Assembly: GCA_013365365.1 (NCBI GenBank)
Contig: JABVXU010000249.1
Span: 1-55,000 of the forward strand
DNA from: Cruorifilaria tuberocauda
Lineage: Eukaryota > Nematoda > Chromadorea > Rhabditida > Onchocercidae
Length of the DNA stretch: 55,000 nt
Direction: 5' to 3'
In this document: one piece after another, positions 11,801 to 23,611 of the stretch
Position numbering within the stretch: the first letter of the stretch is position 1
Layout of the letters: every line of letters begins with the position of its first letter
Position numbers and translations under genes: made by a program
Notes under the pieces: generated by a model
The model's database searches: none
Seen by the model: the letters and a program-made list of their open reading frames with translations, nothing else
What the model was told of the DNA's origin: nothing

Positions 11801-13271
11801 GTTAGCGAATAATACAACGTCAAGGAAGTATTTATTGGTTGATGAAGGTATTTCTGTTGAAGAAATACCTTCCCAATTTTCTGGCACTAGTGAATTATGT
11901 AAGTTGTTTTTTAAAAACCTTGTTTTATGTAACTGTTGTCAACTGGAAATTGTACTTCATTCTAATCGAATGTTGAAAGATTTGAAAGATTGGTGATCAC
12001 TGTTATCGATTTCTAAACTGTTTTATGGTGGCAAATGAAATATGGTAAAATTCAAAAAGAAATTTTAAAAAATTTAGTATTAGAAAGAGATGTCAGATTC
12101 TATTGCAGATGGTTCTGACGGTTTCTTCGTGCGAACATGTCACCGATTGTCGGTGCAGTTAAGATTCGCCGATTTCTTGCTTAATGAAAATTCGCGAAAA
12201 ATGATAATGAATAGTGCAGCAAACGACACAGTTGAAGTTCTTCTTGTTGAATATAATGAGGTACGTTTTTACAACATGGCATTTATGACAGGTATTGAGA
12301 TATCGTAGTTTAAAGACATATGTGTTTTTTTTTTCATACGAAATTTCATTGTAAATCATTGTTGCTCTTTATAATTTTCCAGAATGTTTTTACTTGCAGG
12401 ATCATAGCTACCTAATAAGTGATATTTGTTTCTCTGACGGTACAACTTTCATGGGAAAACTCAGGAAAGGAAGGCAGGAGGAAACTGGTGAGGAAGAATC
12501 AACACCAGATCTTGTCAGTAGTTTCAAGCATACCTCTGATGGAAGTTCAAGTCAAGGTAAGAAACGAATGATTACCGTTACTTGAAGTTAACTGTAAAAC
12601 AATTGGCAAAGTCAGTGTTACAAGGTGCAATGCGGTGGATCTTACTTTTAGAAGTTTTTGTTTATAGTCTACCAATTTTCACTGAAATTTTCCCTGCAAT
12701 ATGATACTAAATAATTAATTGTATAAGTGAATATATGCGTTTTGTGACATTTTTGTTGAAAGAGGTTGAAAATAAAAGGACCCACATCGTCTCTTAATGT
12801 GAAAAAACTGAATTTTAGATGGAAAAGCAATGGATTCGAAATCACCAGATAATGGTATGAGACAAATTGAGTGTAGCGAAAATTTAATGACGGATCAAAA
12901 TCCTTATTTAAAACCTCAGGTATGATTTTTCGAACACTGAATCGATACTTGCTTTAGAATGTATTAATATGCTTTAAAATGTATTAAAAAATCATTAAAA
13001 AATTCTTCAGTACTTCGAGATTTTTAAATGATGCAGTATATTCAAGGTACCAACAATCGTTCTAACTGTGTAGATCGAAGTATCATTGAAAAGTTGTATA
13101 TATGATTTTAATTTAATAAAAGGTTTGTTTACATTATATGCAAGAATTTTCAAGACATCGGAAACATCGAATGGTAATTTCAACGATATAGATCGTAGAA
13201 CATTCGATCCTGAAATTATCACTATTCTGAATTCTTTGATAGTATCCGTTTCACGAGACCAGATTCAATGA
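2869..13271 (+). CDS. Multi-domain extended-Tudor protein (27 exons, ~1355 aa)
   Basis: Probable germline RNP scaffold that binds methylated arginine tails of small-RNA proteins (family knowledge). Exons: 2869-2980, 3445-3597, 3696-3831, 3958-4024, 4175-4364, 4661-4789, 5133-5192, 5636-5708, 5755-5900, 5961-6167, 6246-6316, 6413-6703, 7184-7315, 8039-8158, 8367-8563, 8911-9064, 9633-9787, 9886-10030, 10260-10310, 10367-10588, 10873-11052, 11210-11473, 11706-11898, 12097-12260, 12400-12556, 12819-12919, 13074-13271; phases agree throughout. Tudor cores show FYIDYGN (residues 159-164), FVDYGN (700-705) and YVDYGN (913-918). Modules 2 and 3 keep the SN-like flank ending in motifs such as WLIAKGYAE. 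A fourth, degenerate core reads LLVDEG near 1130. Residues ~265-600 are Asn/Ser/Gly/Arg-rich and probably disordered. The start follows a good acceptor (TTTTTAAG), so trans-splicing is possible. Weaker calls are exons 6, 8-9 and 19 and the 12097 acceptor (12109 is in the same phase). The orthologue is not identified; C. elegans EKL-1/ERI-5-like or TDRD-like proteins are candidates. Confidence 0.88.
6168..6245 (+). other. Probable GC-AG intron
   Basis: The Tudor gene's tenth intron starts GCAAGT after exon end AGAG, the exact consensus of the minor GC-AG class, and ends TTGCAG. Only this donor keeps phase 1 and joins the open frame downstream. The nearby GT at 6172 gives the wrong phase and an early stop. 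Confidence 0.7.
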
Positions 13272-14169
13272 TATAATTTATAATTTCTTAATTCTGGTAT
13301 TTTTTGACAGTAATCGAAGAGCAAAGAGTTAGAAATTTTGCAAAATTTTTTCCATTCAACAGCATATATTCATTTGCTGTTAAAAGAAAAATTGCAATTT
13401 GATAATCGATAATAGTCGGCTTCGTTTTCGTTTTCTACTTCACATCAACTGAAAAAAGGACATATTGAATTTCTAAATCGGTATCGGTAATACTTATCGA
13501 GAATTTCTAGAGAAAGTCATTACTATAATTTGACTGGCACAATATACCGAAATTATAGAATTTTAATGAATTTAGTTAAGAGAGTTAATTATTTTGTCGA
13601 GAAAATACAAAAATGAAAAACCAAACAATTCTATTATCCTGCCCCTGCATATTAGACAATGGATGATGCAGAAAAATTCCTGAAATTTGCTCTGTTTATT
13701 TTATTTGTCTCTTTATTTGTAATTAATGTTTTTACATTTTATTCCGATGTTATAATTCTATTTATAGGTAGAAATCCTGCTTAAGATCTTTTACCATTTT
13801 TTTTTATTACAATTCAATGCTTTATTACAAACAGTTTACATGTATTTTGCTTATTGTTTTTTTTTAAATAAAAGAAGTCATTGCTATTATTTTTTGTTAA
13901 TTTAAATCATTAAAAAGAAGACGATTTATGTGTTGATCGCTCTTATTCGAGAAAAAGTTTTATAAGGCTAGTTATTTTAAGTGTACTTCTGCTGATTTTA
14001 AAAATTAATTTACAATTCTACACGATCATTTTTTTGATGAAATAATTACAAGAAGCAATTAAGCACTTGAGGTATAACATCATAGACGTCTTAGTACATA
14101 AATTACGTGGTCATTCAATTTGATATCATTTCATCACTTAGAAGTTCAGTTGAGCAGTTGTTATTGCTA
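13272..14169. other. Intergenic, 3' flank of the Tudor gene
   Basis: AT-rich sequence with no coding exon recognised. It should contain the 3' untranslated region of the Tudor gene. AATAAA-like strings occur only several hundred bases downstream (for example near 13868), so the poly(A) site is not placed. Confidence 0.45.
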
Positions 14170-16708
14170 ATGTGTCTTCCGGAATTAAGTGACGATGACA
14201 GGTAGGTAAGAATGAAAGTATGTAACTCTCTAATTTCCAATCCCAACTTTTTTTCCTGGAATTAACCTAAATATTTCAAGTTATTTATGTGATAAAATAT
14301 CAAGAGTAAGTTAAACGGTCAAAATGTCAAAATGTTAACCAGCAATCATTAATTTTATCAATGGATGTACTATATAAGTTCAGATTTAGCAATATAAATC
14401 TCTTGTTTAATTTAAAATTTAGGAAAAAAATTTCAGCGATGAATATGATGTTTGTTGTGGAAGTTTACATTCATACGTGGCAAGCGTATTTTTTTGCATA
14501 ATCGATTTCTGGTCAACATGTTCAATGTTCTCTCTCATCGCTATATTTCATTATTATGATGTAAAATTTTTTTGGAAATTTCAAGATCGTAGAATTAGAA
14601 AAGTTGCAAGATTATTTGAAATGTAAATATTCTAAAATTTTGAATTTGATAAATGCAAAATTCGTATTATTCAAGCTTAGAAACATTTCTTCTGTGATAC
14701 TAAATTATCGAAGGATTTTCTCAAACATAATAAAATGACAATGGAAATGTAGTTAAGTACTGTAAACCGAAATAAATTTTAAACATAGTATCTCTTAAAT
14801 TCTCCAAAATTTTTTTTTGTTTGAATGGAAAAGGGCTCAATCTTTTTGCTAATTCTAATATTTCTTAATTTTCCCTTTACAAGCTTTACTATAACTTCTT
14901 GTATCTCTCATATTCTTCAATTTATGCATTTGTTAAAGCAGTGAAATTTATTTTTACATTTTTAAATTATATTTTGAGTATATATATATTTGAAGTATCT
15001 CAAAATTTTCAAATATGAAATGTGAATTCTTTTAATGAATGCAATAAGTTATTTAGATTGCATAAATCTTATTTTTGTTACAAACAATAAAGTTTTCAAA
15101 AAGTGTAATTTTGAGAATAATATTTGTTGCATGTTTTTTAGGAACAATTAGAATTATCAGTAAAACTACCATTGTTTGTTCTCTATATTTCCTTCTTATT
15201 ATATCTTTCAGGACCTGTTGGATTGTACACCGGTGTAGGTTTTATGTTCTTATTTTGCAAATAGAAAATTTAACAAAAGATAAAAAATGTTGAGTTTTTT
15301 AAAAAATATTCTTATCAATAATTATCAATGATATTAAGGAAAAGAAAAATTTACAAATTCAAAGTTTCATTCGATACTTTCAAACTGAATTTTCACTTTC
15401 TCCTTTTTTTTCAATCCTTTATATTTATTTGGCCTTTGTAATCTTTGAAAAAATCGATCATGATAAGATATGATAACTGACGATACATAATGAAAGTTAA
15501 CTTTTTGAAAGAACTTTCAGCATGTACTTCTTATAGCATTATATTACTATCGAATTGTCGTGATGTTTTTTTTTGCCTTAATATGGGCAGTTGCTAATTC
15601 CAGTGAACGAAAAACTGTGTTAGGTGAATTATTGAAATTCCTATAATTATCAATTTATTCTATGCAAGTTCCTGTCTTCCCAAAAGACATCTATGATAAA
15701 AATTGTCAAATCATTCTAAATCAATCCATTCCTTAGTCAAAAAAGTATTAATCATTTGGACTTAATTGCGTTTAGCATTTTCTACATTCAAAAAAATTGG
15801 AATCTTTCAAATTTTTAACAATTGCAGAATTAAATAAACGAAAGCTTTTATTTGTTGCACAGTTTAAATAAATAAAAAATTAACGAAATGATAAAAATGA
15901 TAAAATTTTGCCAAAGATAGCTAAACTTGTTTATTTAATCAGTAATTAACTCAGAATAATATACGGCTGCCATAGCTTACTTTTCTTTACATTGCTATCA
16001 GTAATAAAATATTTCCAAATTCAATTCAATTCATAAACAAATTATACAGATATTGTCCTTACAATACTATGGTCTTTGACGGCATTCACTTATTTTATGG
16101 GATGGTATGTTCACAGAAGGACGTATAAGTTTTTCAGCACTCGGTTAACTCTTACTTTTGTTTCCATCTATTTATATTTTAAGAAAATTTATACGTCAAG
16201 CATTGTTGACGAAAAATTACCAGCACTATTCTATAATTGTGTAATATTTGAGAATTTTTGGTATTACTTATTTCAAGTAATGCATGAAAATATAAAGAAA
16301 TATTCACATTTACTCTTACATTTATTAACATTTAAGAAAATAAATTAGTTTCATTATCACTTTATTACATAACTGATTACCATATAAAAAAAATATATGA
16401 AATATGTATTTGCATTTTATTACATTATAAGCATAAATAAGATTTGCTTATCTGCTGTGCAAAATATATTGGTCCTAAATTTATTGAACAATAAATAATA
16501 AATTATTATTGATACTATTTGGTTTTACAGATGGGAAGGATATGATGATGGTGACTTGGTATTTGCTGCTAAATTACGAGCTCAAGGCTTACCTGTTACA
16601 GCTTACAACATGAAAGAATATTTTGCTTCTGTCAATCTGCAACATGAATCTGCAAGACAGCATAATAAACAACAGTCCACAGTTGTTATTGCATCAAAAA
16701 AAGATTAG
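14170..16708 (+). CDS. Small protein of unknown function, two exons (69 aa)
   Basis: Not recognised. Exon 1 (14170-14212) encodes an ATG followed by an acidic CLPELSDDD stretch and ends at a strong donor (AG|GTAGGTAAG). Exon 2 (16531-16708) follows TTTTACAG and runs to TAG; joined in phase 2 they give 69 residues. The middle (EGYDDGDLVF, then KLRAQGLPVT and YNMKEYF) has protein-like composition, and the last ~20 residues are Gln/Asn/Lys-rich. No signal peptide, membrane segment or known domain is visible. The intron of ~2.3 kb is long for this window, so exons could be missing. The frame is also open upstream of the ATG to a possible acceptor at 14140 (CACTTAG), so the ATG may be internal. 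It sits between the Tudor gene (same strand) and convergent EXT2. Confidence 0.45.
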
Positions 16709-17728
16709 ACCACTAAAGTGATTAGTGATGAATCACTGACTAGATAACATTCAGGATTTTGATGTCGGAGATTAATTGATATTCCGATAACAAATGTATT
16801 TATTTATTGTTGTTGTTTTCTCTTATAATTATTCATTGTGTTGCATTCGATTTAAAAGTTATATAAAGTTTTCCGATGAGAAAAAAATTCATGCAAATAG
16901 ACTACTGCAGCAAAAATTGTAGCCAGATGAAAAAGAATGAATGATAGTTACATTAATCTTTATTTTAATTAAATTAATGTAATTAAATTAGAACAGATGA
17001 GATCAACAGAAATAGTGTTAGCAAAAATCAAAGCAAAATAAAATGGACCACGTATAAAATTATTAAAAAAAATAACAAATAGTTATCGGACAACGTTATT
17101 AGCTGATATAGCGAGAAAAGAAAAACCTACAACCCGCTCTACTTAAAGCATCACAGCGATTCTAATCAAACTTTCATAGCGATTTTAATCAAACTAATTT
17201 TAAAGTCGCGTGATATATAAAATAGTGTGAAACAAAGGCACAAAATGATGGATATACGTGATTGATGTATGAGCACAATGATACAATTGTAATACCAAAA
17301 TATAAATCAATAATAACAGGTATAAAAGTTTTCAAAGTAACAAATTTGATAAAAAATTACAGTAATATTTTTGAAGAAACATCAATAAACAAGAATACTG
17401 GAATAAAGGTTGAGAAAAAATTGTGATTGAATTCAACTGATCACGTAATTGTGACTTTTTTTGGTTCTTTGAAGATTTGTTTTATCATGCAACATATGAA
17501 AAACTTCTTTCCTTCCTATGAAGAAAACTACTGAAGTCCTCAGTTTAAACTATATTATGAAATACTATGTAATGCACCATTATTTTTCGATAAAACTGGT
17601 TTTTCTACACTTTATTTTATAACATAATTAAATTAAGAAATGATAAAACTTAGAAATGGAAATTATAAACTAAAAATATTTTACGAGCAATGATAACATT
17701 AACCTCAATTTAAAATATGAAGCATTTT
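16709..17728. other. Convergent intergenic region
   Basis: About 1 kb between the 3' ends of the small + strand gene and the - strand exostosin gene. AT-rich; no coding sequence seen. It contains a minus-strand AATAAA at 17611-17616, listed separately. Confidence 0.5.
17611..17616 (-). promoter_or_regulatory. Candidate poly(A) signal for the EXT2-like gene
   Basis: TTTATT on the plus strand is AATAAA on the coding strand. It lies 113 nt past the stop codon of the exostosin gene, a reasonable 3' UTR length for a nematode. In AT-rich DNA such hexamers also occur by chance. Confidence 0.35.
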
Positions 17729-20700
17729 TCAAAAAGGTCCAATTTGACTGTATGGATCAGTGATACCTTTGACAGGTACATTATATAAAACAGGATCATA
17801 CCTTGAAACACTTGTAACTAGTGGATTATAACCAAAATATGAAATAAATAAGTTAATACAAGAGGAACGTTGGAGTAAACGTGGGTCATTCGATGTTGAT
17901 ATATTGCTATTAATACATTCTGAAAAAGAAAAACATTTACTGCACTTGATTTTAACTTTGAACTGATTACACCATTTACGAAATTTAAATAAAAATGGTA
18001 AACTGAAAAAACTAACAATATTAGAACTAAAATGAATCAATTCTGTAATGTAAGTTTAATCATGATTGCGCTCTTTCCATTAGTTGATGTATAAAATATT
18101 TTACCTGCATTTAAACATTTAAACATGCTGATATCTGATAAGTGTACTTACTTACTTGGACAAACAAACTTTTTTCGCGGTGTAACCTTCAACGGACTTT
18201 TTCCAGTAACACCACTGATAAGAAAATTCATTGCAATATCCTCACAATTTTTATTCCTTTCCACGTAATCAATTATTTCCGGTGGCAATAACTTATGATA
18301 TAACATTCCGTAGTACTACAAAAAGAAATTATGATATCTGATTGAAGAATCAAGTTTTACACTTTGAATGGAATATATGAAAATTGATTTATCCTATGGA
18401 ACAGGTTTCTTTTTAATCATGGAAAAGATAGGATTGCAGATAAACAGATTTCATTTAACCTTGTGATAAAACGCAGCTCCCATCAAAACAATATTCATCG
18501 AATTTTCCCACTCCGTATGGTATTCATATGACTTGGTAGATTCATTGAAAACAACAGTTCGTGGCAAAAATCCCACTAAACGATCCGGATTTTCTCGCCA
18601 AGTCTTAAATAACGAATATGAAATTACTCATCTTTTAGTAAAATGATGCATAAAGACCTTACTGAAACTGAAATTAAGTAAATTAAGTCAAAACCATTAT
18701 TTGTAAACACTATGTTACAGATCTATTTTATTGAAATATCATTGCTGAAATTTCTAATTGCTGGAAATTTCTGAATTGATACCGCACTTGATAGCCAAAT
18801 TCGATTTCGTCTACGTTGATAGAGATCACGTCCTCATCAAGTGCGAATACTGCATCTGTTGTTATTTCCGAGAACATTATAAATCGATTAGACAGCATAT
18901 TTTGGTCCATATGGATCACATGAATAGGTCGATTTATGTGTGGCCATTCGATCACTACAAAATAAAAAAATTTTTTAGTAGTCCCAAAATATAGCCTGAA
19001 AATAGAAGAATCTGCAGTAGAGCTAAAAATACTATTACTAAAAGTATTGCTACAAATACACAAAATTCTTCGAATTTATTCAATTTTTTTCCTTTCTGAT
19101 ATATCATATATTATTTCATTATCATTTCGAAAACAATTCTTAACAATATTCAAAAATATTCAGAAACTAACTAGAAAACGATTGGATAAAAAAATGTTTA
19201 CTTGGAGGAGGTTCACTGGGATGATTCCACACAACGATAATGCTTCGTAAGCTTGCTACTTTGGCAAGTAATCGTATAATAATAAATAATGAATCCAGTT
19301 TACTGTATGACAAGATAACACCCGTAAAACCTTCGGAAGAAGCGTGGAAAGGAAGGAAAAATGATGGAATAAAACAACGCTGTAATAGTGATATAGGCCA
19401 AGTCAGTAATTATGTTTTTATAATTTTAATCCATAAACAGCAACAAAATATGTGGTTCAAATAAATGTTAGAAAACATTCCTGTAAAATTCAAAAACTCA
19501 TCTTACCTTTGATGATTTGCAATTCCATTCATCATATGTCGTAAATGAATTAGGAATAATTCGTCTCTCCAAAATATTTAAAGTCGTAAGAACAATTTTT
19601 TCAAGTGAAGAAAAATAATGACTGTAAATGAAAGAAATTTGTTCTCTCATGCGCTGTTTTCTTTCAGGCGACAAACCTCGTAATATTTCAAGAACAGAAG
19701 ATAAACGACTTCGGGAAAACGTTAACGATAGTCTGAAAAGACAACAGTAAGTAAAAGTTATTTAAACTAAAATACTTATATCTTTGTTTCAGGAACTTTA
19801 CGCAATACCAAAGCATAAGACATCCATAACCACCAAGTAATAAAGTATATTTGATGATTTAACAACTAACAAATCCCAATTGATCACTTCATTGAAGGGC
19901 AGAATAATAGAATCGGAGATAACAACAGGAATAGAGCCAACACGTAAAGCTGACATTAACAACAACTCAGATCCAGCAACCCGATCATCAATGAGAGTGA
20001 ATTGACATTCCTGAAACTTTTTCAGAGATAAGTTATAATTATTCAACGTGAAGATATTTCTTTTGATCTCTTCATCGTGCTTTATAAATAAAATATAATC
20101 TTATATTTCTATTGAAATTAATTTGCAAAGACAGTGCTTCAGTTATCATTAATTTTGAAAAAAAGCCTTTTGTTGATAAGAAAGTGCAAACCTTAATAAT
20201 TGTATCTAAATGATGGGTATTTCCATGACTATCGCATAAGAAATTTCCATTCACTACATCACAAGCATCCAAAACAAGACAATCATTTTTGTTAAACAGG
20301 TTTCTTAATAACATTTTAACATTGTGCGAAGCAAATTTTATCGGCACAATGATAAAATATGAAAATTTCTCTACAGAGGATAAGAAAGACGATGATAAAG
20401 CGTAGGGATTCCATAAAGGTAGTGATAAATCGAAACCGCGTCGAAAAGTTTTACGATGAGATCCAGCCCTGTAAGCAGATTTATCATTATGTCGAGAATG
20501 TTTGAAAAGAGCCATTAATTATCTATTTCTCATGCTCGTCGATCTATTCTCTGTTACTTCGCTCTATCAAAATATCAAGATTTAGACAAACCGAATAAAA
20601 AAGCAAATAACACACATAGAAATTACAGCAAGTTTTCTGAATAAGAAAGAATGACCTGGCAATAATGGCATTAATATCAAGAAGATTGGCACCAGCAAAT

Positions 20701-21344
20701 GTAAAGATGAGCACATTGTAGTTATCCAAACGAGCACCTGCATTGAAAATTTTCAAAAAGGAAGATTCAATATCATCGAAACGATAAATATTAAGAGTAT
20801 CAAATCCAGGAATGACAAGGCAGGCATCTTCAATTGTTTCAACTCTATATCTTGATCGCTCAATTACTGAACGTATCTCGAGATATTCGCTTGAAGGTAA
20901 CGGTGTGATATCCTTGCCACTCTGAAACAATATCGAACATCAGCTAAATGTTGTATTGAAACAATTTACATCAGTTCATTGAGAAAACTGTATATGGCAA
21001 ATCATGTTTTATTTTGTCAGAATGATAATGCTTCATTATTCAATAGTGGCTTATTATTATGTTTTTTCTAACATTTATAAAAAAAAATAATTCACCTCAT
21101 CAATGACTCGTATGAACGGTTCAATATAAACAGTTAGTTGGTCATCATGAAGTGAACATGGTAGCAAAGAGAGACATGTATCTATTGTACAATTCTTGCC
21201 ACTCTTCAATTTTCCTATATCATTTGAAGAAACATGATACTCCAAAATCTGCTGGTATCGTCCCTCCTCATGAAGGTTCCAAAGAGTAAATCCGAGAAAT
21301 ACTGTAACTAATGGGAGAACAATTCGCCTGCAGCTGCATCGCAT
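17729..21344 (-). CDS. EXT2: Exostosin-2-type heparan sulfate co-polymerase (688 aa)
   Basis: Golgi type II membrane glycosyltransferase; EXT1/EXT2 complexes add alternating GlcNAc and GlcA to heparan sulfate. Exons in coding order: 21096-21344, 20656-20921, 20192-20468, 19871-20079, 19507-19732, 19202-19379, 18788-18954, 18460-18603, 18156-18315, 17729-17919; all phases close. Visible: short cytosolic tail and one membrane helix (~8-24); a GT47 exostosin domain (~65-390) with the VPVVI..S.ILPF..V.W pattern (here IPVVISDSIILPFNEVINW); and a GT64 domain (~420-680) with the DxD metal site as DED at 508-510, LSNRF just before it, then WRENPDRLVGF, GAAFYHK and NCEDIAMNFL. The C-terminal region has KVTPRKKF, paired cysteines and YDPVLY, as in EXT2. 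Human EXT2 is 718 residues. EXT2 fits better than EXT1 (KVTPRKKF.CP and ILPF..V.W), and EXTL3 is longer. The MIC19-like gene lies 921 bp upstream on the same strand. Confidence 0.93.
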
Positions 21345-22265
21345 TCCTCATAAATATTCAAAACAAGGAAGCCCGAATGCATATCCCTTTCACCAAGTCA
21401 TTACCAAATCTAAAAAGTTGTGAGCTATAATTAATACTGAAGTTTAATCGCAAAAGTTTGCAATCATGCATACAATATTCACATCAACTTACTTAATCTA
21501 TCAACTGTATACTATGCTGTGAACGCTACAAAAGAAAACTATTTTATTGAAATTATAATAACCCATTTTAAACATTTTTCACCCCAACCTGAAAAAATTC
21601 GAAATAAAACTTGACGACCTGTTGACACAATAAGATGTGCATCAAATTTCTTACTAATAATCAATTTATTAATAACAAAAGTGGAAAAAAAGAGAAAGCA
21701 ACATCAAACAATGAAAAGAAAACACTACGAAGCATTCACAATATAAATTAAGTCAAATAACCATAACAAATATTGTGCCTAACTAGAAGAACTAGGACCA
21801 ATATTTCATTAAAAATTCAAAAAATTTAAAATTCTTATTGGCAGCACCATAAAATACCAAAATGCAACAGTTTTGGTCACACTACATTCAATAATGTATA
21901 TATGATATAAGAAAACTTTTGCAGAATAAAGGATTGAATTACACAAATATAAAATTTCATTTAAAAAATGCCATTATTCATAAATGCGCCTACTTCATAT
22001 TTATAAAACTAAATAAGATTTAAAATCACACGATTTGAAACAGTCCCATTTTCAGAATTTCTCTACATACCGAATATTTCATCCGTTCATACGTCTACAA
22101 AATTTTCCATGAAATGTGAAACTAATAAAAACACACTGGGATAGCTTGATAACATCCTGATACAATAAAAAACAAAAATGGGGAACTAAATAACAAATAT
22201 ATAGTAAAATAATCCGAATGCTTGAGCAAACGTTTCAAAACAAATTAGCAGTCTTTTTTTGCGTA
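21345..22265. other. Same-strand gap between MIC19 and EXT2 genes
   Basis: A 921-bp AT-rich interval between two minus-strand genes. No exon was recognised. It holds the 3' UTR of the MIC19-like gene and the 5' region of the EXT2-like gene. Confidence 0.5.
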
Positions 22266-23611
22266 TTATAAATGTGATACTCTCTTCAAAACTTTTTCTC
22301 GGAAATCACTGGCACATTTCGTCAAGTCCGCTCCAAATGATGAGCAATTTAACAATTTATTTTTATTTTTCGTAATACATTCCATTAAATCCTGAAGAGT
22401 AAAAATGAATAATCCCAGTCTCGTCCTCTGCTTTTAGTATGCATGAATTACAAAGAAATAAGAAAAAACCAATAACTGATTCAACATCAATTTCAATGTG
22501 TACTAAAAGAATTCTTTTACTTAACCTGTGATCGAAGCATGAGTGGAGAGAAATCCAACTAGCCACTAATGCTTGATATTAAATAATAACTTACAGTCTC
22601 AATATCTTTGCAAACATTTTCCGGGTGATATGAGAAGTACTGTTTTTCAAATCGTCCCAGCGCCTCATCAAATGCATCCTTCCGTGCTTGCAATTCAGCT
22701 TTTGAGATGTGATCTAGACATTTCAAGAATTCAGACTTTTCAAGACTTCAATATTACAAGCTCTACAGGTTCCATTTTATTTACCGATGGTTTTTAAGTA
22801 TTTGTAAAAGGAACGAAAAATTCATCTTGGCTATGAATACATACAATCATATTTGATGCGAGATGTTTTTGATTCGAATTAAATTTTATTTTGCAAAATT
22901 TCATCGTAAAAGAACTTAAGTAAATGCCGAACGAAGGAGACGGCAAAATAAATAAAATTAACCAGTTGTAGTTTTTTGCAAGGAAGGCTTCGATTCTGAA
23001 AGATTTTTTATTTGTTCACGCAGTTTGAGATTCATTTCTCGTTCCTCGATCAACTGCTTTCTAAAGTATTAAAACTATCAGTTAGGCATGTATCTAAAAA
23101 AAATATGCTAAAACGCTACAACAAACTTTTCAAACAAAATTTGAAAATAAACACTACTTTAAATCGTTGACATTTTCATTTTCCGTATTTCCCAAATTTA
23201 AAATCTGATCAACGACATCGTGTGATACTGCAACTGTTCTATATTCTTCTGGTATTTCACTTCGCTCGATCCGTACCACCTTAAACTGAGAATTTCTAGA
23301 AAGAGGCGAAGGAAATGAGAAACAACGATGATGCTCTTATCGTAGCTTATATGAAATCATTATCGATTGTTTGATAACACGACTTTTACATCTGCAAAAT
23401 ATAAATCAGTGATCTCTGATCAGAAATTCTTAAGTCACACATTTAATAGAATGCTCCTATTCCATGAAATCAATAACAAGAGCACATACGACGAGTGAAG
23501 CTATTTTAAAATTTGAAAATAATTTACTTCAAATAAAAAAGAAAAAACAAACAATACCTTAGGCACATCATCGGAAAAGTTGTTTTCATCATAGCTCTGA
23601 GTTGATCCCAT
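22266..23611 (-). CDS. CHCHD3: MICOS subunit MIC19/CHCHD3-like, twin CX9C (174 aa)
   Basis: Inner-membrane-associated MICOS protein that helps form cristae junctions (family knowledge). Exons in coding order: 23558-23611, 23158-23285, 22963-23060, 22595-22713, 22266-22391; all phases close to a TAA. The N-terminus MGSTQS has Gly2 followed by a small/polar pattern suited to N-myristoylation, as in MIC19/MIC25. A charged coiled-coil-like part (~60-90, KKQLIEEREMNLKLREQ) is followed by a C-terminal CHCH domain. Its cysteines are C128, C138, C149 and C159, giving CX9C-X10-CX9C, the same spacing as human CHCHD3, and FEKQYFSYHPENVC precedes the first one. At 174 residues it is shorter than human MIC19 (227), mainly in the central helix. 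MIC25/CHCHD6 is the alternative name; nematodes usually have one such gene. It is divergent from PDE6D and upstream of EXT2 on the same strand. Confidence 0.87.
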
